NCBI GenBank assembly: GCA_025362395.1
Contig: JANYGK010000022.1
Location: forward strand, 1 to 62,109
Direction: 5' to 3'
DNA from: Bacteroidota bacterium
GTDB lineage: Bacteria; Bacteroidota; Bacteroidia; B-17B0; Aurantibacillaceae
Length of the DNA: 62,109 nt
How positions within the stretch are numbered: the stretch's first letter is position 1; the number at the start of each line of letters is the position of its first letter. This document shows positions 1-9,821 of this stretch, one piece after another. The notes under the pieces were generated by a model, which worked only from the letters and a program-made list of their open reading frames with translations, was not told the DNA's origin and searched no databases. The position numbers and the translations under genes are program-made.

Positions 1-360
1 ATTTTGGTTTATGAAGGTGGCGAAAGCATGCGCTTTGACTACACTGCTATTAACGAGGGCGTAAACGGCTGCCTTAGGCTAATGAAGAATTTTAAAATGA
101 TAGATATTGACATTCCAAATAATACTGCGGTAAAAATTAAAAAGGATAGTTGGATAAGAGCTAACAGCAGCGGGCTTTTTCACATGAATGTACTAAACGG
201 CGCGTATGTTGCCAAAGATGATCTGTTGGGAGTTATCTGTAATCCTTTCGGGTATGTTGAACATAAAGTCCTTTCTACTGTTGACGGTTATATTGTAGGC
301 ATCAATAACCAACCGGTTGTAAACCAGGGTGACGCGCTCATCCATATTGGCATGGAATAA
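1..360 (+). CDS. Succinylglutamate desuccinylase/aspartoacylase-family protein, C-terminal part (5' end outside window)
   Basis: Only the last ~119 codons are present and the frame is open to the left edge, so the start lies outside; the TTG at position 4 is an internal Leu. The C-terminal half reads as a small beta-rich domain ending in a segment with 'TVDGYIVGINNQPVVNQGD', which I recognise from the AstE/AspA-like zinc carboxypeptidase-fold proteins common in Bacteroidota. These hydrolyse amide bonds of N-acyl amino acids or act beside RimK-type ATP-grasp ligases; the zinc ligands would be upstream and cannot be checked here. The substrate is unknown. A ~97-bp gap without clear terminator separates it from the next gene. 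Confidence 0.75.
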   Translation: MLVYEGGESMRFDYTAINEGVNGCLRLMKNFKMIDIDIPNNTAVKIKKDSWIRANSSGLFHMNVLNGAYVAKDDLLGVICNPFGYVEHKVLSTVDGYIVGINNQPVVNQGDALIHIGME

Positions 361-457
361 TATATGACCTCTGCTTACTTAACAGCAGGGCTACCGGTAT
401 TTAAATTGCAAGTAGTTTATAACCATAAATATTTTCTTAAAAGGATTATAAGATTAC

Positions 458-2311
458 ATGTCTGCAAATATGTCAAATAGGCTGTTAAGTCGGGGATTGG
501 CAACATGTATAACATGGTGTTTTATGTGCATTACTCTTACGGCTCAAACAAAAGATGCCACACCGTTAAAAGATACTCTAAAATTTTACAAGAAAATAAA
601 AACGGTGATGTATAAGCACAAGCTTACCAAAATGGCTTACGATGCTATTTTTGTTGAGCCAAAGCCTATTGAATATCCTAAACACCCGGGCTCGAAAGAA
701 GAGAAAATAGTAAATCCGTATTTAAAGTACCAGGATAAAATTATCAGGAACATTAATATTAGAGTATACGATCCTTTCGGGTATTCGGTAACAGACACTG
801 TTCCCCGAAAAATAACAACGCTGGAACATGCCGGAAACAGAGCCCACACGACCACACGTAAATGGATTATTATTAATAAGCTTTTGTTTAAAGAAAATAA
901 GCCTGTTAACCCTTTGGAATTAAGTGAATCGGAAAGGGTGTTACGGGAAGCACGCTATGTAAATGATGTAAACATTTCCATTGTGCCTACGAAAAATAAA
1001 GATAGTGTGGACGTAAATGTGGTAGTAGTTGATAAATGGCCAATCACCATTCCTTTTTTAATAACGGATGTATTTGTAAATGCTAAATTCAGAAATTATA
1101 ATTTATTTGGTGTAGGACAAACTTTTGAACAGTTTGCACAGATAAGGAGGCCCACTGTTCTCGATTTCTATGGCTCTTACGGCATTGATAATATTGATAA
1201 TACTTATATTACGGCATCGCTGTATTACCAAACCAATAAAAATGTAACGCAAACATCCGTATCGTTCGACAGGGGCTTTTACTCTCCTTTGGCTAAGTGG
1301 GCAGGCGGTGTTTATCTTTCAAAAGCATGGAGTTTTTTTGATTATAAGGATTCTATAGATGAACCAAAAAGGGTAAATTTAGATAATATACAGTACGATG
1401 TGTGGGGCGCTAAAAGTTTTAAATTAAGTAAAGACACCAGCATCTTTAATCAGAGTACAAATATTATTACGGGAGGCAGATATTATGCTAACGAATTCCA
1501 GCGCAGGCCAAATGCAGACATAGACCCTAATAAAACTGTTTTAAACTCATACGGAGCAGTAGGTAATGTTGGTTTTGCCGTTCAGCAATATTATAAAGAT
1601 AAATATATTTACAGGTTTGGGGCCAATGAGGACGTACCCGAAGGACTTATCATCCAGTGCATTTACGGTGTTTTAAAAGTGGAATCAAAAAAAATAAGAT
1701 ATTACAGCGGCTTTGAAATAGCACGGGCCAAGCATTTCAAACGCTTCGGATACATATCGGTAACACTTACCTACGGTATTTTCTTTAATAAACATGTCCC
1801 AAACGATGTTACCACAAAATACAACCTTTATTATTTTAGCGATCTTTTAAAAAAAGGACGTTGGTATTTCAGACAATTTTTAAAATACGATTTTGTGCAT
1901 GGCGAAAATAAACTCAATAACGAAAGAACAACCATTAGCCCTGATGACCTTTACGGCTTTAACAGCGGCTCTTTATCAGGAAACACAAAGATGATGCTGA
2001 ACTCCGAAACCGTAGCTTACCTGCCTTATAATGTTATAGGGTTTAGACTTGCACCGGTTATTACGGCAGGTTTTGGTGTAATTGGCAGCCCTGACCGGCC
2101 GCTGGCTCAAAGTAACTTATACCAAGCTTATACGATAGGATTAATGGTGCGTAATGAAAACCTGTTAAGCAGCACCTTCCAGGTTTCATTTGGCATGTAT
2201 CCGTTTTTTCCGGACGGGGGAAATTACATCCTTAAATACAATCCTATTGCAAGTTTTACGTTAAGGGTGAGGGCATTTGCTGTTTCAAAACCGGCGTTTA
2301 TAAGCTATTAG
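458..2311 (+). CDS. BamA/TamA-like (Omp85-type) outer-membrane beta-barrel protein
   Basis: 617 residues. An N-terminal hydrophobic stretch ending near 'LTAQTKD' is a signal peptide. Residues ~95-190 look like one or two POTRA-type modules: 'IIRNINIRVYDPFG', then a helix with 'LSESERVLREARYVNDVNIS', then a strand rich in V and D. The remaining ~420 residues are alternating aromatic/polar strands ending in a C-terminal strand (…RVRAFAVSKPAFISY), as expected of a 16-strand Omp85 barrel. The family inserts or secretes outer-membrane proteins, but this short-POTRA form is one of several uncharacterised Bacteroidota paralogs rather than the essential BamA, which carries five POTRAs. No envelope genes are cotranscribed with it. 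Confidence is in the fold rather than the client. Confidence 0.7.
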   Translation: MSANMSNRLLSRGLATCITWCFMCITLTAQTKDATPLKDTLKFYKKIKTVMYKHKLTKMAYDAIFVEPKPIEYPKHPGSKEEKIVNPYLKYQDKIIRNINIRVYDPFGYSVTDTVPRKITTLEHAGNRAHTTTRKWIIINKLLFKENKPVNPLELSESERVLREARYVNDVNISIVPTKNKDSVDVNVVVVDKWPITIPFLITDVFVNAKFRNYNLFGVGQTFEQFAQIRRPTVLDFYGSYGIDNIDNTYITASLYYQTNKNVTQTSVSFDRGFYSPLAKWAGGVYLSKAWSFFDYKDSIDEPKRVNLDNIQYDVWGAKSFKLSKDTSIFNQSTNIITGGRYYANEFQRRPNADIDPNKTVLNSYGAVGNVGFAVQQYYKDKYIYRFGANEDVPEGLIIQCIYGVLKVESKKIRYYSGFEIARAKHFKRFGYISVTLTYGIFFNKHVPNDVTTKYNLYYFSDLLKKGRWYFRQFLKYDFVHGENKLNNERTTISPDDLYGFNSGSLSGNTKMMLNSETVAYLPYNVIGFRLAPVITAGFGVIGSPDRPLAQSNLYQAYTIGLMVRNENLLSSTFQVSFGMYPFFPDGGNYILKYNPIASFTLRVRAFAVSKPAFISY

Positions 2312-2458
2312 GGGAATTGTAGCTTATATTCTACACTTTTAAATTCCACATATATAGTATACATGTTTTTAAACAACTGTATTTCAATAATTTAAAAATA
2401 ATATAAAAATGGCACAATAATGTACTTAGTGAGTACAGCTCTTAGTATTAAAAAAAAT

Positions 2459-2584
2459 AACATTGTTATAATTTATTGCGTTCATAACGGTATACTTACT
2501 GTTATAATTCGGGGGAGTTCAAAGACGCAATAAAATTTATAATCAGTGTTCCTAAAATGGCGATGATTCATTCATCGCCATTTT
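2459..2584 (+). ncRNA. Candidate structured RNA (long bulged stem, inner hairpin, G-rich loop, terminator)
   Basis: The 302-bp gap between 2311 and 2614 has no coding sequence but folds strongly on paper. Bases 2459-2481 pair with 2525-2550 to give 23 base pairs (one G-U) with three single-base bulges at 2532, 2536 and 2543. Inside, 2484-2492 pairs with 2497-2505 (9 pairs, TACT loop), leaving a G-rich single strand at 2506-2523 that contains CGGGGGAG. A terminator hairpin follows at 2554-2584. This could be a free-standing small RNA or a leader with transcription attenuation for the gene at 2614. A 6S-like long hairpin is one option. I could not see a consensus promoter upstream, and I do not recognise a named RNA family. 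Confidence 0.4.
2554..2584 (+). terminator. Rho-independent terminator, perfect 13-bp stem
   Basis: Arms 2554-2566 and 2572-2584 are perfect reverse complements around a 5-base loop (TTCAT), with GC pairs in the middle, and GTTTT follows. It lies 30 bp before the start of the gene at 2614, so it either ends the structured RNA or the upstream transcript, or acts as an attenuator for 2614-3120. Confidence 0.75.
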
Positions 2585-2613
2585 GTTTTAATAAAGCCGA
2601 CTAAACTAAAATT

Positions 2614-3120
2614 ATGGGAGACACAAAAAACTTAACAAGCACAGAGGCCATTAAAAAATTAAAAGAGATGGCCGAGGATATTAAAACCTGTATGTTCTGT
2701 ACGAGAATTGACAGAATGCCTATTGAAACCAGGCCTATGAGTACAAGGATTGTAGATGAAGAGGGAAACATTTGGTTTATCAGTTCGCAAGACAGTCATA
2801 AAAATTTAGAAATAAAGGATCATGATGAAGTCCAATTGATCTACGCGAAAAATTCTGATTTTCATTTTTTATCGGTATACGGCCATGCTACAATTTTAAA
2901 GGACAAAGCCAAAATTGAAGAACTTTGGACCAAATGGGCTGATGCCTGGTTTGAAGAAGGCAAAAAAGACCCTAACGTTACGCTAATATGTATTAAGCCC
3001 AAGGAAGCTTATTACTGGGATACAAAAGACGGTAAAATGGTTTCTTTAATTAAAATGGCATTTGCTGCTGTTTCAGGAAAAACCCCGGATGACGGCATTG
3101 AAGGAACCATCCGTTTATAA
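2614..3120 (+). CDS. General stress protein 26-like pyridoxamine 5'-phosphate oxidase-family FMN-binding protein
   Basis: 168 residues with a split-barrel flavin-binding fold. Features seen are the early strand with 'CMFCTRIDRMPIETRPMST', then 'GNIWFISSQDSHKNLEI', then 'VQLIYAKNSDFHFLSVYGHA', which is the usual order in the GSP26/YdaG group. The C-terminal part ('PKEAYYWDTKDGKMVSLIKMA') is also typical. These proteins bind FMN or similar cofactors and are linked to stress, but no reaction is established for most of them. This is not the biosynthetic PdxH, which is at 34102-34749. It stands alone, preceded by a strong terminator/attenuator-like hairpin and followed by a bidirectional terminator. 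Confidence 0.88.
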   Translation: MGDTKNLTSTEAIKKLKEMAEDIKTCMFCTRIDRMPIETRPMSTRIVDEEGNIWFISSQDSHKNLEIKDHDEVQLIYAKNSDFHFLSVYGHATILKDKAKIEELWTKWADAWFEEGKKDPNVTLICIKPKEAYYWDTKDGKMVSLIKMAFAAVSGKTPDDGIEGTIRL

Positions 3121-3135
3121 TCATTAATTTATACA

Positions 3136-3171
3136 AAAAAAGTTTCGCAGATTAATCTGCGAAACTTTTTT
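3136..3171. terminator. Bidirectional terminator between the GSP26-like gene and secA
   Basis: A perfect 36-base palindrome: A6, then GTTTCGCAGATT and its complement, then T6. Each strand therefore has a GC-containing stem followed by a U-tract. It sits between convergent genes and should terminate both. The core CGCAGATT is the same as in the inverted repeat at 30072-30162. Confidence 0.9.
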
Positions 3172-3190
3172 ATTAAGCCTGTGTTATAAA

Positions 3191-6100
3191 TTATGCTATG
3201 CCTATTCCATGGCAGTTCTTGTATTTTTTACCGCTTCCGCAAGGACAAGGATCATTTCTTCCAATTTTTTGCTCAACCCGCACAGGCTGTTGTTTTGGTT
3301 TTTGAAGTTCTTGTTGTTGCTGTGCTTCCTCCTCGCTCCTGCTCTCTACTAATTTTTCTTTTGTTCTTTGGGGGACTTGCTCTTGTGTAAAGCGCGCTTG
3401 TTGTAACTGATTAGCATTATTATCTTCAACAGGCAAGCTGCCTTTCATTAAAAAAGAAATAATATCCTTACTCGTTTTAGCGATCATTTCTCTGAATAAA
3501 TTAAATGACTCAAGCTTATATACTACTAAAGGATCTTTTTGTTCGAGGGCCGCATTTTGAACCGATTGTTTTAGGTCATCCATTTCTCTTAAATGCTCTT
3601 TCCACGAATCATCGATCATTGCAAGAATCACTGTTTTTTCGAACACAGCCAACAATTCCCTGCCTTTTGTATCATAAGCCTTTTTAAGGTTTGCCATTAC
3701 CTGTACAGTTCTTACGCCATCCGTAAAAGGTGTTACAATATTTTCGAAATTATTATTAGGGTTTGTATATACATCTTTCACTACAGGAAAAGACATATCG
3801 GCTATTTGCTGTGATTTAACACGGTAATGATGTTCGGCCTGCTCAAATAATTTTTGGATCAGATCATCTTCTTTACCTGCATTAAATTCTTTATCGGTGA
3901 AGGGCGATTCCATTCCGAAATTTTTAATACACTCAAAATTAAATTCTTCAAAATTTCTGTTTGGATAAAATTCGCTGACAATGCTTTCCGCCACTTCATA
4001 AATCATGTTTGCAATATCAATGCTTAACCTATCCCCGTTTAGTGCGTGGCGCCTGCGTTTGTAAACCACATCACGTTGCGCATTCATTACATCATCATAC
4101 TCAATTAAGCGCTTACGCGTACCAAAGTGATTTTCTTCCACTTTTTTCTGCGCACGCTCAATTGATTTTGAGATCATAGAATGTTGAATCACTTCTCCTT
4201 CTTCAAGCCCCATCCTATCCATTAAACTTGCTATACGCTCGCTGCCGAATAAACGCATCAAGTTATCTTCCAGGCTCACAAAAAATTGTGAACTCCCGGG
4301 ATCACCTTGCCTGCCTGCGCGGCCTCGTAACTGCCTGTCTACACGGCGCGACTCATGGCGTTCTGTACCAACAATGGCCAAACCACCGGCATCCTTAACT
4401 CCCGCACCTAATTTAATATCGGTACCACGGCCTGCCATGTTGGTAGCAATGGTAACGGTTCCCGCCTGACCTGCCTCAGCAACAATGTCCGCTTCTTTTT
4501 GGTGCAATTTGGCATTTAATACATTATGCTTAATTCCTCTCAGCTTAAGCATTCGGCTTAGTAATTCCGATATGTCAACGGTTGTTGTACCTATCAATAC
4601 AGGTCTTCCTGCTTCTACTAATTTTACGGTGGCTTCGATTACCGCGTTATATTTTTCGCGTTTTGTTTTGTAAACAAGGTCCTGTTCATCTTTACGTGAA
4701 ATATCCCTGTTGGTAGGAATCACAACAACATCCAACTTATAAATATCCCAAAACTCATTGGCTTCCGTTTCCGCAGTACCTGTCATACCCGCAAGCTTAT
4801 TATACATCCGGAAATAATTTTGCAATGTAATAGTAGCGTAAGTTTGCGTGGCTGCCTCAATCTTTACATTTTCCTTTGCTTCTAACGCTTGATGTAAGCC
4901 ATCGCTGTAGCGACGCCCTTCCATGATACGACCTGTTTGTTCATCTACAATTTTAATTTGTCCGTCAGCAATTACATATTCTTGGTCAATTTCAAATAAT
5001 GAGTACGCTTTTAATAATTGATTCACCGTGTGGATCCGTTCGCTTTTAATACTAAAGTCTCTTAACAAAGCATCCTTTAAAATGATTTTTTCTTTAGGAT
5101 CTTCAAATATTTTTTTCTCCAAGTCGGCAATTTCTTCGCCTACATTAGGAATCACAAAAAAGTGGGCATCATCACTGTTAGTAGTAATCAGGTCAATTCC
5201 TTTCTCTGTTAAATCTACTGTATTGTTTTTTTCATCAATCACAAAAAACAATTCAACATCTATTTTATGCATTTCTTTTTGCTGATCCTGCATATAATAG
5301 TTTTCCGTTTTTTGTTGCAAAGCTTTTACACCCGGCTCGCTTAAAAATTTAATTAAGGCGCCGTTCTTCGGCAAGCCTCTGAAAGCGCGTAACAAAGGAA
5401 TACCTGCTTCTTTCTCTTTTCCTTCTGCAAATAAACGTTTGGCATCCGTTAAACATAATTGCACATACGATTTTTGCGCAGCCAATAATTTTTCAACACG
5501 CGGTTTAAATTCTGTAAACTCATGTTTATCACCGGTTGGCGTAGGCCCGGAAATAATTAACGGTGTACGGGCATCATCAATTAGCACAGAATCCACCTCA
5601 TCCACAATCGCAAAATTATGTTTACGCTGTACTAAATCAGATACTTCACGTGCCATGTTATCACGCAAATAATCAAAACCAAATTCGTTATTGGTACCGT
5701 AAGTAATATCGCATAAGTAAGCTTTGCGGCGCTCATCGGTATTAGGCTCATGCTTATCAATACAATCAACACTTAACCCGTGAAATTGGAACAACGGTGC
5801 GTTCCACTCACTATCCCTTTTTGCCAAATAATTATTTACGGTTACAACATGTACACCGCGGCCTGATAATGCATTTAAAAATACAGGCAATGTAGAAACT
5901 AACGTTTTACCTTCACCGGTTGCCATCTCCGAAATTTTTCCCTGGTGTAATACAGTACCGCCTATCAACTGCACATCATAATGTACCATATTCCAGAGCA
6001 CTTCTGTACCTGCCGCTATCCAACGGTTTTTCCAGGTTGCTTGGTTTCCGGTAATTAAAATATTTTTGTGTGTTTTTGCAATGTCCTTATCAAACTCATT

Positions 6101-6496
6101 AGCCGTAACAACCAATTCTTCATTCTCTGCAAAGCGACGCGACGTATCTTTTAAAATAGCATACGCTTCGGGTAAAATCTCATTAAGCACCTCATCAAAT
6201 TTTTTGGTGATGTTTTTTTCAATTTCATCAACTTGCTTATATAATTCTTCTTTGGTTTCTACATCCAGATCGTACTCTTTTTCTACACGCGCTTTAATAG
6301 CATCAATTTCTGCCTGCTCGCTTTTTACGGAATCTTGTATTTTTTGTTTTAGCACATCTACTTTTAAACGCAATTCATCGTTAGATAAATTTTTAAGAGT
6401 CGGGTAGATCTCTAAAATTTGACTTACAATAGGTTGAATGATTTTGATATCTTTTTCGGATTTTGTGCCGAAAAACTTTTTGAGGAACGTTAACAT
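3191..6496 (-). CDS. secA: Protein translocase subunit SecA
   Basis: 1101 residues. The ATPase motor drives preproteins through SecYEG at the inner membrane. Walker A is 'MATGEGKT' (191-198), Walker B/DEAD box is 'VDEVDS' (~298-303), and helicase motif VI is in '[14 protein letters not shown]'. The C-terminus has a Q-rich linker and the zinc-binding SEC-C motif '[14 protein letters not shown]'. It is ~200 residues longer than E. coli SecA. The extra length includes an insertion after the DEVDS motif (~325-435) and a longer N-terminal coil (45-110), as is usual in Bacteroidota. The start ATG at 6494-6496 gives the expected '[10 protein letters not shown]' N-terminus. It is monocistronic, divergent from the sensor kinase at 6744, and would feed all the secreted proteins of this window. 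Confidence 0.98.
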   Translation of the reverse strand: MLTFLKKFFGTKSEKDIKIIQPIVSQILEIYPTLKNLSNDELRLKVDVLKQKIQDSVKSEQAEIDAIKARVEKEYDLDVETKEELYKQVDEIEKNITKKFDEVLNEILPEAYAILKDTSRRFAENEELVVTANEFDKDIAKTHKNILITGNQATWKNRWIAAGTEVLWNMVHYDVQLIGGTVLHQGKISEMATGEGKTLVSTLPVFLNALSGRGVHVVTVNNYLAKRDSEWNAPLFQFHGLSVDCIDKHEPNTDERRKAYLCDITYGTNNEFGFDYLRDNMAREVSDLVQRKHNFAIVDEVDSVLIDDARTPLIISGPTPTGDKHEFTEFKPRVEKLLAAQKSYVQLCLTDAKRLFAEGKEKEAGIPLLRAFRGLPKNGALIKFLSEPGVKALQQKTENYYMQDQQKEMHKIDVELFFVIDEKNNTVDLTEKGIDLITTNSDDAHFFVIPNVGEEIADLEKKIFEDPKEKIILKDALLRDFSIKSERIHTVNQLLKAYSLFEIDQEYVIADGQIKIVDEQTGRIMEGRRYSDGLHQALEAKENVKIEAATQTYATITLQNYFRMYNKLAGMTGTAETEANEFWDIYKLDVVVIPTNRDISRKDEQDLVYKTKREKYNAVIEATVKLVEAGRPVLIGTTTVDISELLSRMLKLRGIKHNVLNAKLHQKEADIVAEAGQAGTVTIATNMAGRGTDIKLGAGVKDAGGLAIVGTERHESRRVDRQLRGRAGRQGDPGSSQFFVSLEDNLMRLFGSERIASLMDRMGLEEGEVIQHSMISKSIERAQKKVEENHFGTRKRLIEYDDVMNAQRDVVYKRRRHALNGDRLSIDIANMIYEVAESIVSEFYPNRNFEEFNFECIKNFGMESPFTDKEFNAGKEDDLIQKLFEQAEHHYRVKSQQIADMSFPVVKDVYTNPNNNFENIVTPFTDGVRTVQVMANLKKAYDTKGRELLAVFEKTVILAMIDDSWKEHLREMDDLKQSVQNAALEQKDPLVVYKLESFNLFREMIAKTSKDIISFLMKGSLPVEDNNANQLQQARFTQEQVPQRTKEKLVESRSEEEAQQQQELQKPKQQPVRVEQKIGRNDPCPCGSGKKYKNCHGIGIA

Positions 6497-6666
6497 AATA
6501 GAGTTTAAATTTAAGCTAACGAAAATACAAAAATTACACGTTGCTTTGTGATAATTTTTACTAAATAATTAATTGATATTCAGGGTATTTGAAACAACAA
6601 AGCCTGATACTGCAAATAATCCCGGTAATCGTTTAAAATTGGCGCACAACAGACGTGCCTTTATGC

Positions 6667-6719
6667 CCGGTTATACCCTAAACCTTACCGGTTACAAAAA
6701 AGGGCCTGAAAACCGGTTA
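6667..6719 (+). repeat. Three direct CCGGTTA repeats upstream of the sensor-kinase gene
   Basis: CCGGTTA occurs at 6667-6673, 6688-6694 and 6713-6719, spaced 21 and 25 bp (about two helix turns), with a degenerate CCGGTAA at 6622-6628. Two copies sit in the palindrome ACCGGT. They lie just before the start at 6744 in the 247-bp divergent region with secA. An operator is possible but unproven. Confidence 0.35.
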
Positions 6720-6743
6720 TAAATTTATACTTTAGTATTGGTA

Positions 6744-9728
6744 ATGAAAACACAACTGCATAAAGACCTGTTTTTAAAGATTTGGTTCGTTTATACGCTC
6801 TTTTTTTTTGGTCGTATAGGTGCGCAACAATATAATTTTAAAAATTATTCGGTAGAGAACGGCTTGCCCTATGTGCAGATTTTTACCATGTTCCAGGATA
6901 GCAAAGGCTATTTATGGAGCGGTGGTTACGGGGGCCTCAGTAAATTTAACGGTAAAACATTCAAAAATTATTCTCCAAAAAACGGGTTGGCAAACCATTA
7001 TGTAAATGCCATTATTGAAGATCAGTTTCATTTTATTACAGTTGGTACTATTGACGGCTTAAGCGTAATTGATAAGATAGACGGACAGATCAGTAATTAT
7101 TATGTAAAGGATGGCTTACCGTCTAACTACGTCACAAGCTTTTGCCTGGATCCGGGAATCGGGTTATGGACCGGCACTAATAAAGGCTTATGTATATGGA
7201 ACGGCAAAAGAGTAATACAAGTTCCTTTCTTTAAAAACTATACTATTACCTGCTTACTATATTCCGAAAAACACGGAGTTTTTATAGGCACCAACAAAGG
7301 GCTATATAAACAAAAATTGCATTCCGAAATATTTGAGCCCGTTATAGACAGTGTGAACATTACGGGCGTATCGGAAAATAAGAAAGACGGTAGTGTATAT
7401 GTAGGCACAGACAAAGGTTTATATTTATTGAATATCGAAAAAAACACGACCAATACCTTTCATATTAACAATGGCTTACTCGACGAAAACATTACGTGCG
7501 TCTTGTGCCAAAAAGACGGTACAGTGTGGATAGGCTCTAAGTCAGGCCTAATCAGCTTTAACGGAAATGAGTTTTCGTATTATAACGTCAGCTACGATAA
7601 TAATTCAAATCATATTAGTTCATTATTAACCGATTACGAAGATAATTTATGGATTGGCACCCATAGCGGTTTATATAAATACAGGGGAAAAGGATTTACG
7701 GTTTATGATAGGCAAACAGGACTTGGAGGTGCATTTATTTACCAGATCATTCGTGACGCCAAACAAAATCTATGGCTTGGTACAGAAGATAACGGCGTGT
7801 ATAAATTTTCGGAAGGGTTTTTTAAAAATTATTCCACTAAAGAAGGGTTGCTTGATAACAGGGTTGCCTGCATATTGCCGATGGATGACGGCAGTATATG
7901 GTTTGGGACAGACAAAGGCATTTCCGTTTTAAAAAACGAAACATTTCACAACATCATATCAGGCATTAACTTTAAGCAGCAAGCACCCATTAATTGCTTT
8001 TATAAAGACACTAAAAATACGATCTGGATTGGAGGAAAAAATGGTTTGTGCTCCATGAAAAAAAAGGGTGCTTCATATGAAACAACCTATTATAAATTAC
8101 CTGCCGTAAGTATTGATAATAATGGTTATGATATATGGAGCATTATTGAAGACTCGAAAGGAGATTTATGGGTTGGCACTTACCTTGTTGGCATTTATAA
8201 ATTAGAGGGAAATGAATTTAAACGCCAAACCATTTCTTCCCCTGATCCTGTAAACACTGCGCTTGACCTGAACAAAGATGACCGGGGAAATTTGTATGCT
8301 GCAACCATGAACGGGGTACTAATATTTAATCCCAATAAGCACAGTTACAAAATTATTTCCGAAAAAGACGGGCTAAGCTCTGAGCTTGTGTATGCAACAA
8401 GCCTCACAAAAGACAACCGTTATTTGTGGGCCGGCACTAACCAGGGAATTAACCGCATTGATCTTCAAAAATTAAACTACGATAAAATATCCATTGAATC
8501 CTACAGTAAAGCCGACGGCTTTTCGGGCGTTGAATCGAACACGCACGGCATATATGAAGATGCCGACAGCAGCATTTGGTTTGGCACCGTTAACGGGCTT
8601 ATCAGGTATTCGCCAAAAGATTTTATTTTAAATGATAATCTATCCATAACAAACATTACAAAAATTAAACTCGCGTTTAACGATACACTTTTGACTAACG
8701 GTTCGGTACTACCCTATGCACTTAATAATATTAGTTTCGATTTTGACGGCATCTGTTTAACTAATCCTGAAAAAGTGCTGTACACCTATAAGTTGGAAGG
8801 CTTTGACAGGACATGGAGCCCTTATACCGATATTAACTTTGTAAAGTACGATAACTTACCTGCCGGAAAATATACATTTAAAGTTAAAAGCTGCAATAAC
8901 GAAGGCATTTGGAACATTGAGCCTACTCAGTTTGCATTCAAAATAAACCCTCCCTTTTATAAAACCTGGTGGTTTACATTAGGTGGTTTAATTATTGCGA
9001 TCGGTTCTGTTATTCTTATTTTCAGGATCAGGTTAAACCAGCTGAACAAAAAACAAAAAGAAAAATTTGAACAGGATGTGGAAATATCGAAAGCAGAGCT
9101 AAAAGCATTGCGGGCGCAAATGAATCCTCATTTTGTATTTAACTCTTTAAACTCCATACAGCATTATATTTTAAACAGTAAGAGTGAAGAAGCCGTAAAA
9201 TACCTTAACAAATTTGCAAAACTTATCAGGCTTATTTTAAATAATTCGGATAAACCTACAGTAACTATTAATGAAGACCTGGACAGTTTAACCTTATACC
9301 TTGAGCTGGAAAAAATGCGTTTTGAAAATAAATTCGATTATGCTATTATCATTGATCCTGAAATTGACGGAGATTATGATGAGATCCCGCCAATGCTTAT
9401 ACAGCCTTATATTGAAAATGCTATTTTGCACGGCATCAATCCTAAAAAAGGAAACGGTTTAATTACGATTGAAATGCAACTGGTCAATCAATTTATAAAA
9501 ATATCTGTGATTGATGACGGTATAGGGCGTGACGCAGCCAAAGCATTAAAAAGTATTCAACCTTCTTTTAAACATCGCTCACTTGGTATGAAAATAACAA
9601 AAGACCGTTTACGGATTTTAAATACGATCCATCAATCTAACCTGAGTGTAAATATTACCGACCTGTATAATGCACAAAAAGAAGCTATAGGAACCCGTAT
9701 CGATTTATTTATACCTTATGTGAAATAG
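6744..9728 (+). CDS. Two-component sensor: periplasmic beta-propeller, Y_Y_Y domain and LytS-type histidine kinase
   Basis: 994 residues from the ATG at 6744; a TTG two codons earlier is less likely. An N-terminal hydrophobic segment (~12-30) is followed by two seven-bladed propellers made of repeats of the type 'GLPxxxVxxIxxDxxGxLWxGT' (~30-625). A Y_Y_Y module follows ('YTYKLEGFDRTWSPY'), then one membrane span (~742-765) and a His_kinase domain with 'AQMNPHFVFNSLNSIQHYI'; phospho-acceptor His is ~796. The ATPase N-box is 'IPPMLIQPYIENAILHGI'. Such proteins sense periplasmic ligands, often glycans in polysaccharide-use systems, but no SusC/D genes are nearby, so the ligand is unknown. The LytTR regulator 93 bp downstream is the evident partner. 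Confidence 0.93.
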   Translation: MKTQLHKDLFLKIWFVYTLFFFGRIGAQQYNFKNYSVENGLPYVQIFTMFQDSKGYLWSGGYGGLSKFNGKTFKNYSPKNGLANHYVNAIIEDQFHFITVGTIDGLSVIDKIDGQISNYYVKDGLPSNYVTSFCLDPGIGLWTGTNKGLCIWNGKRVIQVPFFKNYTITCLLYSEKHGVFIGTNKGLYKQKLHSEIFEPVIDSVNITGVSENKKDGSVYVGTDKGLYLLNIEKNTTNTFHINNGLLDENITCVLCQKDGTVWIGSKSGLISFNGNEFSYYNVSYDNNSNHISSLLTDYEDNLWIGTHSGLYKYRGKGFTVYDRQTGLGGAFIYQIIRDAKQNLWLGTEDNGVYKFSEGFFKNYSTKEGLLDNRVACILPMDDGSIWFGTDKGISVLKNETFHNIISGINFKQQAPINCFYKDTKNTIWIGGKNGLCSMKKKGASYETTYYKLPAVSIDNNGYDIWSIIEDSKGDLWVGTYLVGIYKLEGNEFKRQTISSPDPVNTALDLNKDDRGNLYAATMNGVLIFNPNKHSYKIISEKDGLSSELVYATSLTKDNRYLWAGTNQGINRIDLQKLNYDKISIESYSKADGFSGVESNTHGIYEDADSSIWFGTVNGLIRYSPKDFILNDNLSITNITKIKLAFNDTLLTNGSVLPYALNNISFDFDGICLTNPEKVLYTYKLEGFDRTWSPYTDINFVKYDNLPAGKYTFKVKSCNNEGIWNIEPTQFAFKINPPFYKTWWFTLGGLIIAIGSVILIFRIRLNQLNKKQKEKFEQDVEISKAELKALRAQMNPHFVFNSLNSIQHYILNSKSEEAVKYLNKFAKLIRLILNNSDKPTVTINEDLDSLTLYLELEKMRFENKFDYAIIIDPEIDGDYDEIPPMLIQPYIENAILHGINPKKGNGLITIEMQLVNQFIKISVIDDGIGRDAAKALKSIQPSFKHRSLGMKITKDRLRILNTIHQSNLSVNITDLYNAQKEAIGTRIDLFIPYVK

Positions 9729-9821
9729 CAAATTATTTTTTAAATTTAAGTCTTACAAATTTTGACATTAAAATCACCATATACCACATCCCATCATAAT
9801 AACTATTAAACTACTACTCAC

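Noticed and set aside
2614-3120. Second pdxH gene
   Set aside because: It has the flavin split-barrel but matches the GSP26 stress group and lacks the PdxH C-terminal RxHxR-type region seen in 34102-34749.
6066-6407. 113-codon plus-strand open frame inside secA
   Set aside because: Antisense to the conserved SecA N-terminal coil; serine-rich with no domain.
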